The notes beneath the pieces were generated by a model. It was not told where the DNA came from and ran no database searches. It saw only the letters and a list, made by a program, of their open reading frames with translations. The position numbers and the translations under genes were made by a program. 64,000 bases of DNA from Arthrobacter sp. 135MFCol5.1. GTDB taxonomy: Bacteria; Actinomycetota; Actinomycetes; Actinomycetales; Micrococcaceae. Location of the stretch: NCBI RefSeq assembly GCF_000374865.1, contig NZ_KB895457.1, positions 124,001 to 188,000 on the forward strand, in the 5' to 3' direction. Of this stretch, positions 52,122 to 60,572 are shown piece by piece. The first letter of the stretch is position 1, and every line of letters starts with the position of its first letter.

Positions 52122-52475
52122 TTGAGTGATATCACCGTCCGCCACAACGCCGAGCGCAGCCGTTTCGAGATCCTCGACCGCGGGAACGTGATCGGCAAGG
52201 CCGCCTACCAGGATTACGACGGCGGCGCGTCACCACAGCGGATTTTCTACCACACGGTGATCAACGAGGAATACGGCGGGCAGGGCCTGGCCGGGAAGCT
52301 CGCCGCGGCTGCCTTGGACGCGACGGTGGAGGCCGGGACGGGCATTGTCCCGGTCTGCCCGTTCATCAAGAAGTTCGTGGCCAAGCACCCGGAGTACTCG
52401 GACAGTGTGGTGGCCGTGGCTCCGGCGCACCTGGAATTCCTCGAAACCGCCCTTTCGGCCAGGGCCCGGGCGTAG
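52122..52475 (+). CDS. Small GNAT-like N-acetyltransferase (YjdJ/GTLF3B type)
   Basis: 117 residues. TTG 52122 is chosen because AAGGAG lies upstream at about 52110. RFEILDRGNVIGKAAYQDYD, then IFYHTVINEEYGGQGLAGKL with the acetyl-CoA loop (Gly-Gly-Gln-Gly-Leu), and VPVCPFIKKFVAKHPEYSDS are the landmarks of the short one-domain GNAT family. Acceptor unknown. Preceded by a 111-bp gap from fdhA. Confidence 0.88.
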   Translation: MSDITVRHNAERSRFEILDRGNVIGKAAYQDYDGGASPQRIFYHTVINEEYGGQGLAGKLAAAALDATVEAGTGIVPVCPFIKKFVAKHPEYSDSVVAVAPAHLEFLETALSARARA

Positions 52476-52578
52476 CCCCGGGCGCCGCAAACGTTGATTG
52501 TGGGCCGCCCGGGCGGTCCGGTGGAACACACCGCAAGTCTTCAGGAAGCTCCCAAACTCCGGTGATTTAATCGCATCT

Positions 52579-52605
52579 GTCAGCGCGGCTCAACGCCGCG
52601 CTGAC
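52579..52605. terminator. Hairpin between the acetyltransferase and the serine hydrolase gene
   Basis: GTCAGCGCGGC (52579-52589) and GCCGCGCTGAC (52595-52605), perfect 11-bp stem, loop TCAAC, followed by GTTGTTTG. It likely ends the upstream transcript; it may also lie in the 5' leader of the next gene. Confidence 0.65.
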
Positions 52606-52643
52606 GTTGTTTGTCATTGCCGAGGCGGGACAGGAGCCCTTGT

Positions 52644-53579
52644 ATGTCCGAGCACCCCCAGGTGCCCACACCAGGCCGCGCCGCTCCGCCGCCACCGCCC
52701 GCCCAGCCGGCCCCCGGGAGGGGCCGGGGCATCCGTACGCTGGTCATCCTGGCCCTTGCCGTCATACTGGTCATCGCGGGAACCATCGCCCTTGCCGTAG
52801 CCCGGTCCGGGCCGCCGACCGGTTCCGTTGCCCCCACCCAGCCTGTGGCGGCGCCGGCACCCGTTGCGGCAGCCCCGGAGTCCCTGCAGGACAGCGTGGA
52901 CACCATCCTCAGCGAGGCGGACCAGTACCGGATCGGGCTGGCGCTCGCGGACGTGTCCGGCGGCGCGGAACGCACGTTCGGCGATGCGGACGCCTTCACC
53001 GCGGCCAGCACGGCGAAGATCCTGACAGCTGCTGCCTACTATCACTTGGTGGAAAAGGGGGAGGCGGCCCTGGATGAGCCCATGGGCGACTACGACGCCG
53101 CTTTCCAGCTCAAAGCCATGGTCAACGACAGCAACAACGACTCCTGGCAGCTGCTGATGGACGCCGTCGGGTACCCCCAGTTGATTGCCTACGCGGCCTC
53201 CATCGGTGTTACCTACGACCCCGAAAAGAACCTGTTGACCGCGGCGGACATGGCCCTGATCCTGAAAAAGCTGTACGCGGGGGAGCTGCTCAACGCCGAC
53301 AACACCGCCCAACTGCTCAGCTACATGCAGGACACAAACAACGAAGACCTCATTCCCGCCGGCTCCAGGGCAGGCATCGACGTCCACCACAAATACGGTG
53401 AGCTCTCCGGCGAACTGCATGACGCCGCACTGCTGAGCTACCGCGGCTCGACCTTCGCCCTGGTGATCTACACGGAAAACCGGGACGGCGTGGCCGATGA
53501 CGGGCAGGCCGAGGTGATCCGGGACCTGACCCGGGCCGTTGAGGATGCATTGTTCCCGGTTGGGGTGGCGGGCAGGTAG
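52644..53579 (+). CDS. Membrane-anchored class A beta-lactamase-like serine hydrolase
   Basis: 311 residues, ATG 52644 behind CAGGAG. A Pro-rich cytosolic start leads to one membrane helix (LVILALAVILVIAGTIALAV), then an Ala/Pro linker. The penicillin-recognising fold has SxxK as S122-T-A-K125, an SDN-like NDSNND segment and HKYG in the place of KTG. That last triad is altered compared with true class A enzymes, and the omega-loop Glu is not evident. So it is more likely a cell-wall-acting or orphan hydrolase than a resistance enzyme. Located outside the membrane. Confidence 0.83.
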   Translation: MSEHPQVPTPGRAAPPPPPAQPAPGRGRGIRTLVILALAVILVIAGTIALAVARSGPPTGSVAPTQPVAAPAPVAAAPESLQDSVDTILSEADQYRIGLALADVSGGAERTFGDADAFTAASTAKILTAAAYYHLVEKGEAALDEPMGDYDAAFQLKAMVNDSNNDSWQLLMDAVGYPQLIAYAASIGVTYDPEKNLLTAADMALILKKLYAGELLNADNTAQLLSYMQDTNNEDLIPAGSRAGIDVHHKYGELSGELHDAALLSYRGSTFALVIYTENRDGVADDGQAEVIRDLTRAVEDALFPVGVAGR

Positions 53580-53647
53580 CCAACGCCACGCCCGCGCCGT
53601 GGTCCGCCGACTCGCCCTCAGTGAGCGCTTTGGGCCAGACTGTTACC

Positions 53648-55009
53648 GTGAGCAACAACCCACGGACTGCCTTGGCCGTCGCAGGCCTCAGCCTGGGCAC
53701 GGCACTGAACCCGCTCAACTCCTCCATGATCGCCGTGGCCCTGGTGGTGCTGCGCGCCGATTTCGGGCTCGACGTTGCGGCCGTCACCTGGGTGGTCACA
53801 TCCTTCTACCTTGCTTCTGCGGCCGGCCAGCCGGTGATGGGCAGGTTGGCGGACCGGTTTGGGCCACGACGGATGTTCATGCTGGGCATGGGGCTGGTGG
53901 CCGTTACCTGCGCCCTGGCACCGCTGGCCCCGAACTTTGCCTTGCTCTGCGTGGCCCGGGCGGTAATGGCACTGGGCACGGCCACCGCGTACCCCAGCGC
54001 CGTGGTGATGGTGGGGGCGATTGCGCACCGGGCCAAGGTGGACTCGGCCCGGCCGCTGGGCCGGCTCCAAATGGCGAACACGTCGGCAGCTGCCGTGGGG
54101 CCCGTCGTCGGCGGTTTGCTCGTGGGCTTCGTGGGCTGGCAGTCGCTGTTCCTGATTAACGTTCCGCTGGCGGTGGCGGCGCTGCTGATCGTGCGGCAGG
54201 CCGCACCTGCGGACCAGGTCCGCGAGCGCGGCAGCGTGGCCCAGCTGGTGCGGGACTCGGATGTTCCGGGCATCGCAGGCTTTATCGGTGCCCTGCTGCT
54301 GGTCATGATGGCGGCGCTGAATGTGGCGCCTGACTACCGCTGGTGGATGCTGGCCGCCGGCACGGTTGTGGCAGCCCTCTTCGCCTGGCGGGAGCTGCGG
54401 TTCGCCAAGCCGTTCCTGGACCTGCGGCTGCTGGGCCGGAACAGGCCCCTCATGCTCGTTTACCTGGCGTTCGCGGTGTTCAGCAGCGTCTACTACTTCG
54501 TCTTTTTCGGCCTGCCCCAGCTCTTGCAGGAGGCGGGCGGCTATGATCCCGGCGTCGTGGGCCTGTTGATGCTGCCCCTTGCCGGGATGTCGGTGGTGGC
54601 CACCCCGTGGGCCGTCTCCGCGATGGGAAGGTTCGGTGTGCGCCGGGTGCTGCTCGCCGGCGTCGTGCTCCTGACGCTTGTGGCGGCACTGATGTGGCTG
54701 CTGACCGGCACACTGGCCATCCCCTTCGTGGCGGTCCTGACCGCGCTGATGGGGATTCCCTACGGAACCGTCAGTATCGCCACCAACCAAGGCATGTTCG
54801 TCTCCACCCGGCCGCAGGACCGCGGCGTCGCGGCAGGGATCTACCAGACGTGCCGCTACGTTGGCGCGATCACCGCTACCGTGATGATCGGTGTGTTCGC
54901 GTCCGGTGGCGTGCACCAGGACAGCTGGATGCGGATGGTCCTGGCCATGCTGGTGCTCTGCGCCGTGACGCTCGGGATCTCTGTTTTCTGGCGGCAGCAG
55001 AAGGCGTAG
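53648..55009 (+). CDS. MFS transporter (drug-resistance type)
   Basis: 453 residues from GTG 53648; a GTG at 53621 would add nine residues. I prefer 53648 because CAGACT stands 6 nt in front, the leaderless spacing seen elsewhere here. Motif A GRLADRFGPRRMFMLG follows helix 2; SSMIAVALVVLRADFGLD and GPVVGGLLVGFVGW (motif C) are typical of proton antiporters. About 13-14 hydrophobic helices. Substrate unknown. It stops 5 bp before the convergent CorC-type gene. Confidence 0.9.
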   Translation: MSNNPRTALAVAGLSLGTALNPLNSSMIAVALVVLRADFGLDVAAVTWVVTSFYLASAAGQPVMGRLADRFGPRRMFMLGMGLVAVTCALAPLAPNFALLCVARAVMALGTATAYPSAVVMVGAIAHRAKVDSARPLGRLQMANTSAAAVGPVVGGLLVGFVGWQSLFLINVPLAVAALLIVRQAAPADQVRERGSVAQLVRDSDVPGIAGFIGALLLVMMAALNVAPDYRWWMLAAGTVVAALFAWRELRFAKPFLDLRLLGRNRPLMLVYLAFAVFSSVYYFVFFGLPQLLQEAGGYDPGVVGLLMLPLAGMSVVATPWAVSAMGRFGVRRVLLAGVVLLTLVAALMWLLTGTLAIPFVAVLTALMGIPYGTVSIATNQGMFVSTRPQDRGVAAGIYQTCRYVGAITATVMIGVFASGGVHQDSWMRMVLAMLVLCAVTLGISVFWRQQKA

Positions 55010-55014
55010 CCGCC

Positions 55015-56319
55015 TTACCCGCCGGCACCCGACGGCGGCGTCACCGGGGTGACCCGGACCCGTGCAATCCGCAGCTTGTCCATGCTGAGGACCGTCAGCA
55101 CGTACCCCGGGACCTGCACCCGGTCACCGGCCTGCGCCAGCCGCCCCAAGCGGGACATCATGAAGCCTGCCACCGTCTCATAGCGTCCCTCGGGCAATTC
55201 GATTCCGGAGGCTGACGTGAACTCCTGCAGGATCAGGCCGCCGTCCACCTCGATGGACCCGTTGGCAACGGTGACACGGTCCTCGTGTTCAGCGCCGGTG
55301 TCGTACTCGTCATAGATCTCGCCCACGAGTTCTTCCACGAGGTCTTCGAGCGTGACCACACCGTCGGTGCCGCCGTATTCGTCCACCACCAAGACAATGT
55401 GCTGGTTTGTCTTGCGCATCCGGGACAGCGACGGAAGGACCCTGTTGGTTCCCGGCATGGCCAGCATGGTCCGGGCAATATCCTTCACCGGCGCTTGGTC
55501 CTGTGCCTCGCCCCGGGGCATCAGGTCGCGGATATGGACGAAGCCCAGGACGTCGTCGGGGGTCCTGCCAATCACCGGAAACCGGGAGTAGGGGCCGTCC
55601 CTGACCATTTCGCGGGCGGCAGCGACCGTTGTGGTCCCGTTGATGAAGGTCACTTCCGTGCGGGGACGCATGACCTCCTGCAGGGTCCGGTCGCCGGCGC
55701 CGAACACATCGGCCAGGATGTGGCGGTTGCTTTCCTCAAGGGCCTCGCTTTCCGCCACCATGTCCCACAGCTCCTCCGACGTGATGCTTGCCCGTTTGGC
55801 ATGCGGGTCGCCGCCGAACAGCCGTACCACCGCATCGGTGGAGACGGACAGCAGCCAGATGACCGGCCGCATAACCCTGGAAAGGGTGATCAGCGGCGGA
55901 GCCAGGATCCTGGTCAGGGCGACGGGGTTTTGCAGGGCCAGCCTCTTGGGTGCCAGCTCGCCCAGGACCAAGGACAGGTAGGCCACCAGCAGCGTCATGC
56001 CAACGAACGACGCCGGCCCGGCGGCGGCCCCGAGCCCAAGGGCTTCCAGGAGGGGCACGACGACGGGCGCGATCGCCGAGGCGCCGTACGCTGCCGAGAA
56101 GAACCCGGCCAGGGTCACCCCGATTTGGACAGTGGAGAGGAACCGGTTGGGATTCCGCGCCAGGGCGGCGGTCCGGACCCCGGACTCGCCGGACTTTTCG
56201 ATGCGGCGGATCTGGCCCTCGTGCAGGGACACCAGGGCCATTTCCGCTGCGGCAAAGACACCGCCCAGCAGAACGAAACTGAGAACCAGAGCAATGTTGA
56301 CCAGGGTGCCGCTGTCCAT
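55015..56319 (-). CDS. CorC/HlyC-type protein: DUF21 (CNNM), CBS pair, CorC domain
   Basis: 434 residues. N-terminal CNNM/DUF21 membrane domain with FAAAEMALVS and NPNRFLSTVQIGVTLAGFFS; then ASITSEELWDMVAESEAL and a CBS pair starting VMRPRTEVTFI and including VVDEYGGTDGVVTLEDLVEE; finally the CorC_HlyC transporter-associated domain (VDGGLILQEF). CNNM proteins export or sense Mg2+ and Co2+. It is alone, convergent with the MFS gene. Confidence 0.93.
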   Translation of the reverse strand: MDSGTLVNIALVLSFVLLGGVFAAAEMALVSLHEGQIRRIEKSGESGVRTAALARNPNRFLSTVQIGVTLAGFFSAAYGASAIAPVVVPLLEALGLGAAAGPASFVGMTLLVAYLSLVLGELAPKRLALQNPVALTRILAPPLITLSRVMRPVIWLLSVSTDAVVRLFGGDPHAKRASITSEELWDMVAESEALEESNRHILADVFGAGDRTLQEVMRPRTEVTFINGTTTVAAAREMVRDGPYSRFPVIGRTPDDVLGFVHIRDLMPRGEAQDQAPVKDIARTMLAMPGTNRVLPSLSRMRKTNQHIVLVVDEYGGTDGVVTLEDLVEELVGEIYDEYDTGAEHEDRVTVANGSIEVDGGLILQEFTSASGIELPEGRYETVAGFMMSRLGRLAQAGDRVQVPGYVLTVLSMDKLRIARVRVTPVTPPSGAGG

Positions 56320-56392
56320 GAGATGACCTTAGACCCGCGGGTGGCCGCGTGGACGCGGAGCTCCAGTGCGGGCTGCCGGGCGGTTGTCGTCG

Positions 56393-57148
56393 CTAGGTGT
56401 ACATCAGCGAACCGGGGGTGGTGAGCTTCTCACCGGTTTCCAGCCAGGTCTTCAGGCCGGAGAGGATCATCGGCCAGCCGCCGTAGAGCTGTTCGTTGGC
56501 CCCTTCGCGCAGGTCGCTGTGCGTAACGGTGAGGTGGCAGGAGTCGTCGCCTACCGGTTCGATCTCCCAGGTGATTTTAGACGTGCCCTCGGCCTTGACG
56601 TCCTCGCCCCAGAGCGCCCGCATGGTCTGGACCAGGCGGCGCGGCGGATCCACCTCCAGGTTCTCGCCCTCGCCCAGGGCCTCCCCGGCCTTGGGGTTGC
56701 CCATCACGAACTTGCCACCGGGTGTCCAGTCGGACTCCATGGTGTTTCCGAATTGGTACTTGCTGCGGATGTCACTGTCGGTGATGGCTTCCCAGAGCCG
56801 TTCCGGCGTGGTCTTGATGTAAATCTCGAAGATCTTTTCCATGGGAGTTTCCAATCTGGATTTGAGGTCGCTGAGGGCAGCGGCCCATGGTTCTGCGTAT
56901 TTGCTGACCCAGCGGTCGTGGACCAGGCGGATGGGCACCGGGTTGAGGAAGTGCAGCTTTTCCCGGCCCCGACGGCGGGTGGCCACCAGGCCTGCATCCT
57001 CCAGGATGCGCAGATGCTTGGCGATGCCGAAGCGGGTCATGCTGAACCGCGCCTCAAGCGCACTCAGGGTCTGGCCGTCCTCGCGGAACAGCTCATCAAG
57101 CAGGTCCCGGCGGGTGGGGTCGGAGAGTGCTTTGAACACGTCGTCCAT
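56393..57148 (-). CDS. ArsR-type regulator fused to an SRPBCC/AHSA1 domain
   Basis: 251 residues. Residues 1-95 are an ArsR winged helix: MDDVFKALSDPTRRDLLDEL, LSALEARFSMTRFGIAKHLR, LVATRRRGREKLHFLNPVPI. Residues 105-245 form a START/AHSA1-like ligand-binding barrel (KIFEIYIKTTPERLWEAITD, SKYQFGNTMESDWTPGGKFV). No metal-binding Cys pair of classic ArsR, so the ligand is probably small and hydrophobic and bound in the second domain. A perfect 12-bp-arm dyad starts 9 bp before the gene, giving a strong case for autorepression. Confidence 0.9.
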   Translation of the reverse strand: MDDVFKALSDPTRRDLLDELFREDGQTLSALEARFSMTRFGIAKHLRILEDAGLVATRRRGREKLHFLNPVPIRLVHDRWVSKYAEPWAAALSDLKSRLETPMEKIFEIYIKTTPERLWEAITDSDIRSKYQFGNTMESDWTPGGKFVMGNPKAGEALGEGENLEVDPPRRLVQTMRALWGEDVKAEGTSKITWEIEPVGDDSCHLTVTHSDLREGANEQLYGGWPMILSGLKTWLETGEKLTTPGSLMYT

Positions 57149-57156
57149 ACCGCCAA

Positions 57157-57184
57157 TGATAGGTGACTAAATAGTCACCTATCA
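57157..57184. promoter_or_regulatory. Operator dyad for the ArsR-SRPBCC gene
   Basis: TGATAGGTGACT-AAAT-AGTCACCTATCA, a perfect 28-bp palindrome (12-bp arms, 4-bp centre) next to the ATG at 57148. Size and spacing suit an ArsR dimer. It may also cover the promoter of the DUF1304 region, although that gene is read in the same direction from further right. Confidence 0.8.
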
Positions 57185-57273
57185 AGGGTTTTACGCAGTT
57201 GGCTCGAGCCGGGAGCCGCGTGGGGGGTTCCTCGCCGTCAGCCGCGCGTGCGGAACCCCGGCGGCCGGGTGGC

Positions 57274-57681
57274 CTAGGGCCCCAGGGGGAGGAAGAGCAA
57301 GGTGAGCAGGGCGGGAAGGGTGGCGGCAAGGGTCCCCGGGACGCTCTCCCACCGCTTCGGGTAGTGGCCCTGCAGGTCGGCCAGCAGCATGGTGGGGGCG
57401 GTGAGGACCATGTTCAGGCAGCAATACACAACCAACGTGTACCCCACCACGGTTTCGCCGATGTTGACCGCCACCAGCCCGGCCGCCAGGCCCAGCGCGA
57501 CCACCAGGTTCTTGTACCCGGTGGGGATGGCCCACATCATCACCGCGGGCACGTTCTCCGGCGGCGTGCTGAGGAACTTCTGCGCCCACCTGCTGCGCAA
57601 GAGCAGGAAACTCTCCACCGGGAAGACGCCCACGTAGATGGCCACGGCCATCACCGCAAAGACCTGGGACATGATGTTCAT
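57274..57681 (-). CDS. DUF1304 membrane protein
   Basis: 135 residues from ATG 57681 (a second ATG at 57672). Four helices: VFAVMAVAIYVGVFPVESFL, AIPTGYKNLVVALGLAAGLV, VGYTLVVYCCLNMVLTAPTM, and a C-terminal LAATLPALLTLLFLPLG. AQKFLSTPPENVPAVMMW is the DUF1304 loop. Function unknown. Divergent from the LuxR gene. Confidence 0.83.
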   Translation of the reverse strand: MNIMSQVFAVMAVAIYVGVFPVESFLLLRSRWAQKFLSTPPENVPAVMMWAIPTGYKNLVVALGLAAGLVAVNIGETVVGYTLVVYCCLNMVLTAPTMLLADLQGHYPKRWESVPGTLAATLPALLTLLFLPLGP

Positions 57682-57756
57682 GCCGGAAGGGTAGGGCCGC
57701 GGCACTGTAGAGCACCATCCCCGGATTGGGGGATTCCACGGGAACCCGGGGAGCCG

Positions 57757-57768
57757 GATACTGAACCT
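57757..57768 (+). promoter_or_regulatory. -10 box before the LuxR gene, probable leaderless start
   Basis: GATACT (57757-57762) then GAACCT and ATG 57769. No ribosome site precedes the ATG. Confidence 0.5.
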
Positions 57769-58812
57769 ATGTGGGAGGAACGCGCTGAGCGCGCCCGGCG
57801 GGAGATCGCCGCGCTGGCCACAGACGGACTGGACTTGTCCGCCCTCTATGCCGCCGCCCTGGCACTGGTGCGGCAGTCGGTGCCGTTCGACCAAGCCTGC
57901 TGGGCCGGCGTCGACCCCGACACGATGGTGATGAATTCGGTCACCAACTGGCGGCCCTGGCCCGTCACCGACGAGTACGCCGTCCGGTTCGCCCAATCCG
58001 AGTATCAAGGGAACGAGCCGAATACCTTTGCCCAGTTGATGGGACGTCCGCGCCCGGTGGCTCGGATTTCGGATGCGCCTGGCCCCGCGGTGGCCGGCAG
58101 CATCCGGATCAATGACCTCTTGCGCCCGCTGGGACTGGTGCATGAACTGCGCGGCGCGTTCCGCGTGGACCAGTCGTGCTGGGGAGTGGGCAGCCTGTTC
58201 CGTAATGGGGCGGTCGACTTCAGCGACCGGGAGGTGGAATTCCTGGCAGCGGTTACTGGCGCGCTCGCCGCCGCAACCCGCATCGCCACCCGCGCCCACC
58301 ACGCGGTCTGGGACCAGCATGGGGGCCCGATCATCGTCCTCGCCGGCGATCGTGGTGAGTTGCGGGCCGCCACTCCGGCCGCCACCACGTGGCTCCAGGC
58401 ACTCGAAGACGCGGCTCCGGGCCGGTTCAGCATGGTGCTGTACGCCGTGGTGGAACAGGCAAAGGCGTCACGCACCGGGACGGCGCGGACCCGGATGCGG
58501 GACCTCGACGCCGGTTGGGTGGTCCTTCAGGCGAGCCGGCTCCTCACCGGGGACGATCCCGGACAGATGGTGGTCACGGTGGAGCCGGCCACCACCGGCC
58601 AGTTGCTGACCCTCCTCCTGGCTGCCTACGGCTTCACCCCGAGGGAACAGGAAGTCTGCCTGGAACTCATCGCAGGCAGCCCGGACGCTGATATCTCCCG
58701 GCATCTGTTTATCTCGCCGCACACCGTCCACGACCACCTCAAATCCATCTTCGACAAAGTGGGGGTGGGCAGCCGCGGGGAACTGGTCGCCAGGCTGACG
58801 GCAACTGGGTAG
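57769..58812 (+). CDS. LuxR-type regulator with GAF-like sensor domain
   Basis: 347 residues from ATG 57769. Residues 20-170 look like a GAF/PAS sensory domain (YAAALALVRQSVPFDQACWA, FRVDQSCWGVGSLFRNG). The C-terminal LuxR helix-turn-helix is at about 283-345: FTPREQEVCLELIAGSPDAD, then ISPHTVHDHLKSIFDKVGVG. It is not a two-component receiver protein. It regulates unknown genes; the cupin gene starts 10 bp after its stop. Confidence 0.9.
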   Translation: MWEERAERARREIAALATDGLDLSALYAAALALVRQSVPFDQACWAGVDPDTMVMNSVTNWRPWPVTDEYAVRFAQSEYQGNEPNTFAQLMGRPRPVARISDAPGPAVAGSIRINDLLRPLGLVHELRGAFRVDQSCWGVGSLFRNGAVDFSDREVEFLAAVTGALAAATRIATRAHHAVWDQHGGPIIVLAGDRGELRAATPAATTWLQALEDAAPGRFSMVLYAVVEQAKASRTGTARTRMRDLDAGWVVLQASRLLTGDDPGQMVVTVEPATTGQLLTLLLAAYGFTPREQEVCLELIAGSPDADISRHLFISPHTVHDHLKSIFDKVGVGSRGELVARLTATG

Positions 58813-58822
58813 CCTTGGGCGC

Positions 58823-59158
58823 ATGCAGAAGATATCGGTCGACGCCTTGGCGCGCCAGCAGCTCGAGGCAGCGCTCGCATCCCCCAACGGTCGTGCCGCC
58901 GATACCGTTTACGGCGGCCACGAGAAAATCCTCCGGCAATCCGTGATGGCGATGGCGGCCGGAACCCGGTTGAGCGAACACAAGAACCCCGGCGACGCCA
59001 CGGTGTTCGTGATCCGCGGCTGCATCCGGCTGACCGCGGGTGGAGACTCCTGGCAGGGCAAGGCGGGGGACCTGCTGATCGTCCCGCCCGGCCTGCACAG
59101 CCTGACGGCCGAAGAGGACTCCACCTTCCTGTTCACCGTGGCCAAGCACCGCGACTGA
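58823..59158 (+). CDS. Cupin-domain protein
   Basis: 111 residues. SEHKNPGDATVFVIRGCIRL and GDLLIVPPGLHSLTAEEDST are cupin motifs 1 and 2. His and Glu of the classical metal site are only partly present (EHKNPGDATV keeps one His), so metal binding is uncertain. Probably co-transcribed with the LuxR gene, or started from TAGCCT at 58810-58815, which overlaps the LuxR stop. Confidence 0.85.
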   Translation: MQKISVDALARQQLEAALASPNGRAADTVYGGHEKILRQSVMAMAAGTRLSEHKNPGDATVFVIRGCIRLTAGGDSWQGKAGDLLIVPPGLHSLTAEEDSTFLFTVAKHRD

Positions 59159-59230
59159 CCCATCGACTGCTCCGCCGTTGTCGTTCCGGGCGCTGAAAAC
59201 GACTGGTACGGAGCACTCGAAGCAGGTTTG

Positions 59231-60472
59231 TCAGGAACGGTCGGTGACGCTTTCCTTCACCGGCCGTGGCTCCAGCCAGATCCGCTCCCGCGGGCCCGGC
59301 GGATAGGCGTACCTCTTCCCGGCAAAGGTGATCAGCAACGCGGCAACCACCGGGATCGCCGCCGCGGCGGGGACCAGCAGCGCGCCGCCCACCACCAGGG
59401 CGGCCGAACCGTACAGGGCACCAACGGTGATGCCCAGCTGGATGGTCAGCACGGTCAGCCCGTTGGCGGCCTCGCTGTATTCACCGCCGGCCCGGAGGAT
59501 CGCCGACTGGTTGTAGATGCCGATTGCCCCGAGGCCGGCCCCCCAGACCGTCATCAGCACCAGGGTGACGGGGAGGTTTCCTACCGCCAGGGGGAGTAAA
59601 AACATCGACGCGGCGATGGCCGCCGTCGTCACGATCAGGGACCGGCGCGGGCGCGAATCCACGGTCAGCCCGGCAATCCAGATGCCCAGCAGGCCAGAGC
59701 CGCCCAGCACGGTCAGGGAGAGGCTGGTGGCGTAGTCCGGCAGGTGCGCCTCGCGGATGAAGGGTGCGATGTAGGTAAAGAGAGCGAAGTGGGCCAACAC
59801 GAGCAGCGGCCAGGCGACGGCCACGGACTTTACTCCGGGCTGGCCAATAGCCTTCCGAAGCGAGGGCCGGGCCGCGTCGGTAATGCGGCGGACCCGGGGG
59901 AGCAGCCAGAACGCGAGGACGGTGAGGACCAGCCCAAAGCCGGCCAGCACCAGGAACGCTGCCCGCCATCCCAGGAACCCGCCTAGGGCGGTGCCCACCG
60001 GAGCCCCGATGGCCAACCCCAGGCTGTTGCCGCTGAACACGATGGCCAAGGCCTTGCCCACCTTGTCCGCCGGGACCACCCGGGCCACGAACGGCGCCAT
60101 GGTGGTCCAGAGCAGTCCGTGCGCCAGTCCACCCACCAACCTGGCGATCATCGCCGAGGTGAAGTCCGGCGCCATCCCCACCATGGCGTTGCTCAGCGCG
60201 AACGTCAGGACCAACGCGACGAGCAGCGCATGCCGTGGAATTTTCCCCAGGAGCCGCGCCGCCGGAACCACGGTGACAACAATGACGGCGGCGTACGCGG
60301 CGGCGAGGTAGCCGGCCACGGGCTCGGACACGCCGAGGCCGGAGCTGATCTGCGGAAGGAGCCCTGACGGCAGCAGCTCCGTGGTGATGGCAGTGAAGGC
60401 TATGGTGGCCAGCACCGCCATGGCGGCATAGGGAAAACGGGCAGGGGACGGCGCGGAAATCGCGGAAGGCAT
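59231..60472 (-). CDS. MFS transporter (12 TM, sugar/drug efflux type)
   Basis: 413 residues from ATG 60472. TAITTELLPSGLLPQISSGL starts it, with motif-like ARLLGKIPRHALLVALVLTF and GNSLGLAIGAPVGTALGGFL (motif C). Homologous in style to AraJ/YdhP-type exporters. A TTG at 60526 in the same frame has AGGGAGGAA immediately upstream and TAAATT nearby, so the protein may have 18 more residues. It follows yihS by 100 bp in the same direction, with what looks like its own promoter. Whether it belongs to sulfoquinovose use is unclear. Confidence 0.87.
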   Translation of the reverse strand: MPSAISAPSPARFPYAAMAVLATIAFTAITTELLPSGLLPQISSGLGVSEPVAGYLAAAYAAVIVVTVVPAARLLGKIPRHALLVALVLTFALSNAMVGMAPDFTSAMIARLVGGLAHGLLWTTMAPFVARVVPADKVGKALAIVFSGNSLGLAIGAPVGTALGGFLGWRAAFLVLAGFGLVLTVLAFWLLPRVRRITDAARPSLRKAIGQPGVKSVAVAWPLLVLAHFALFTYIAPFIREAHLPDYATSLSLTVLGGSGLLGIWIAGLTVDSRPRRSLIVTTAAIAASMFLLPLAVGNLPVTLVLMTVWGAGLGAIGIYNQSAILRAGGEYSEAANGLTVLTIQLGITVGALYGSAALVVGGALLVPAAAAIPVVAALLITFAGKRYAYPPGPRERIWLEPRPVKESVTDRS

Positions 60473-60572
60473 GGGGGTGCGTCCATTCAAGGGGTGGGGT
60501 TGGAAAGCGGCTCGCTGGCCGGACAAATTCCTCCCTTAAATTTACAGGATCGAACCCCCTGCTCCGCGCCGG

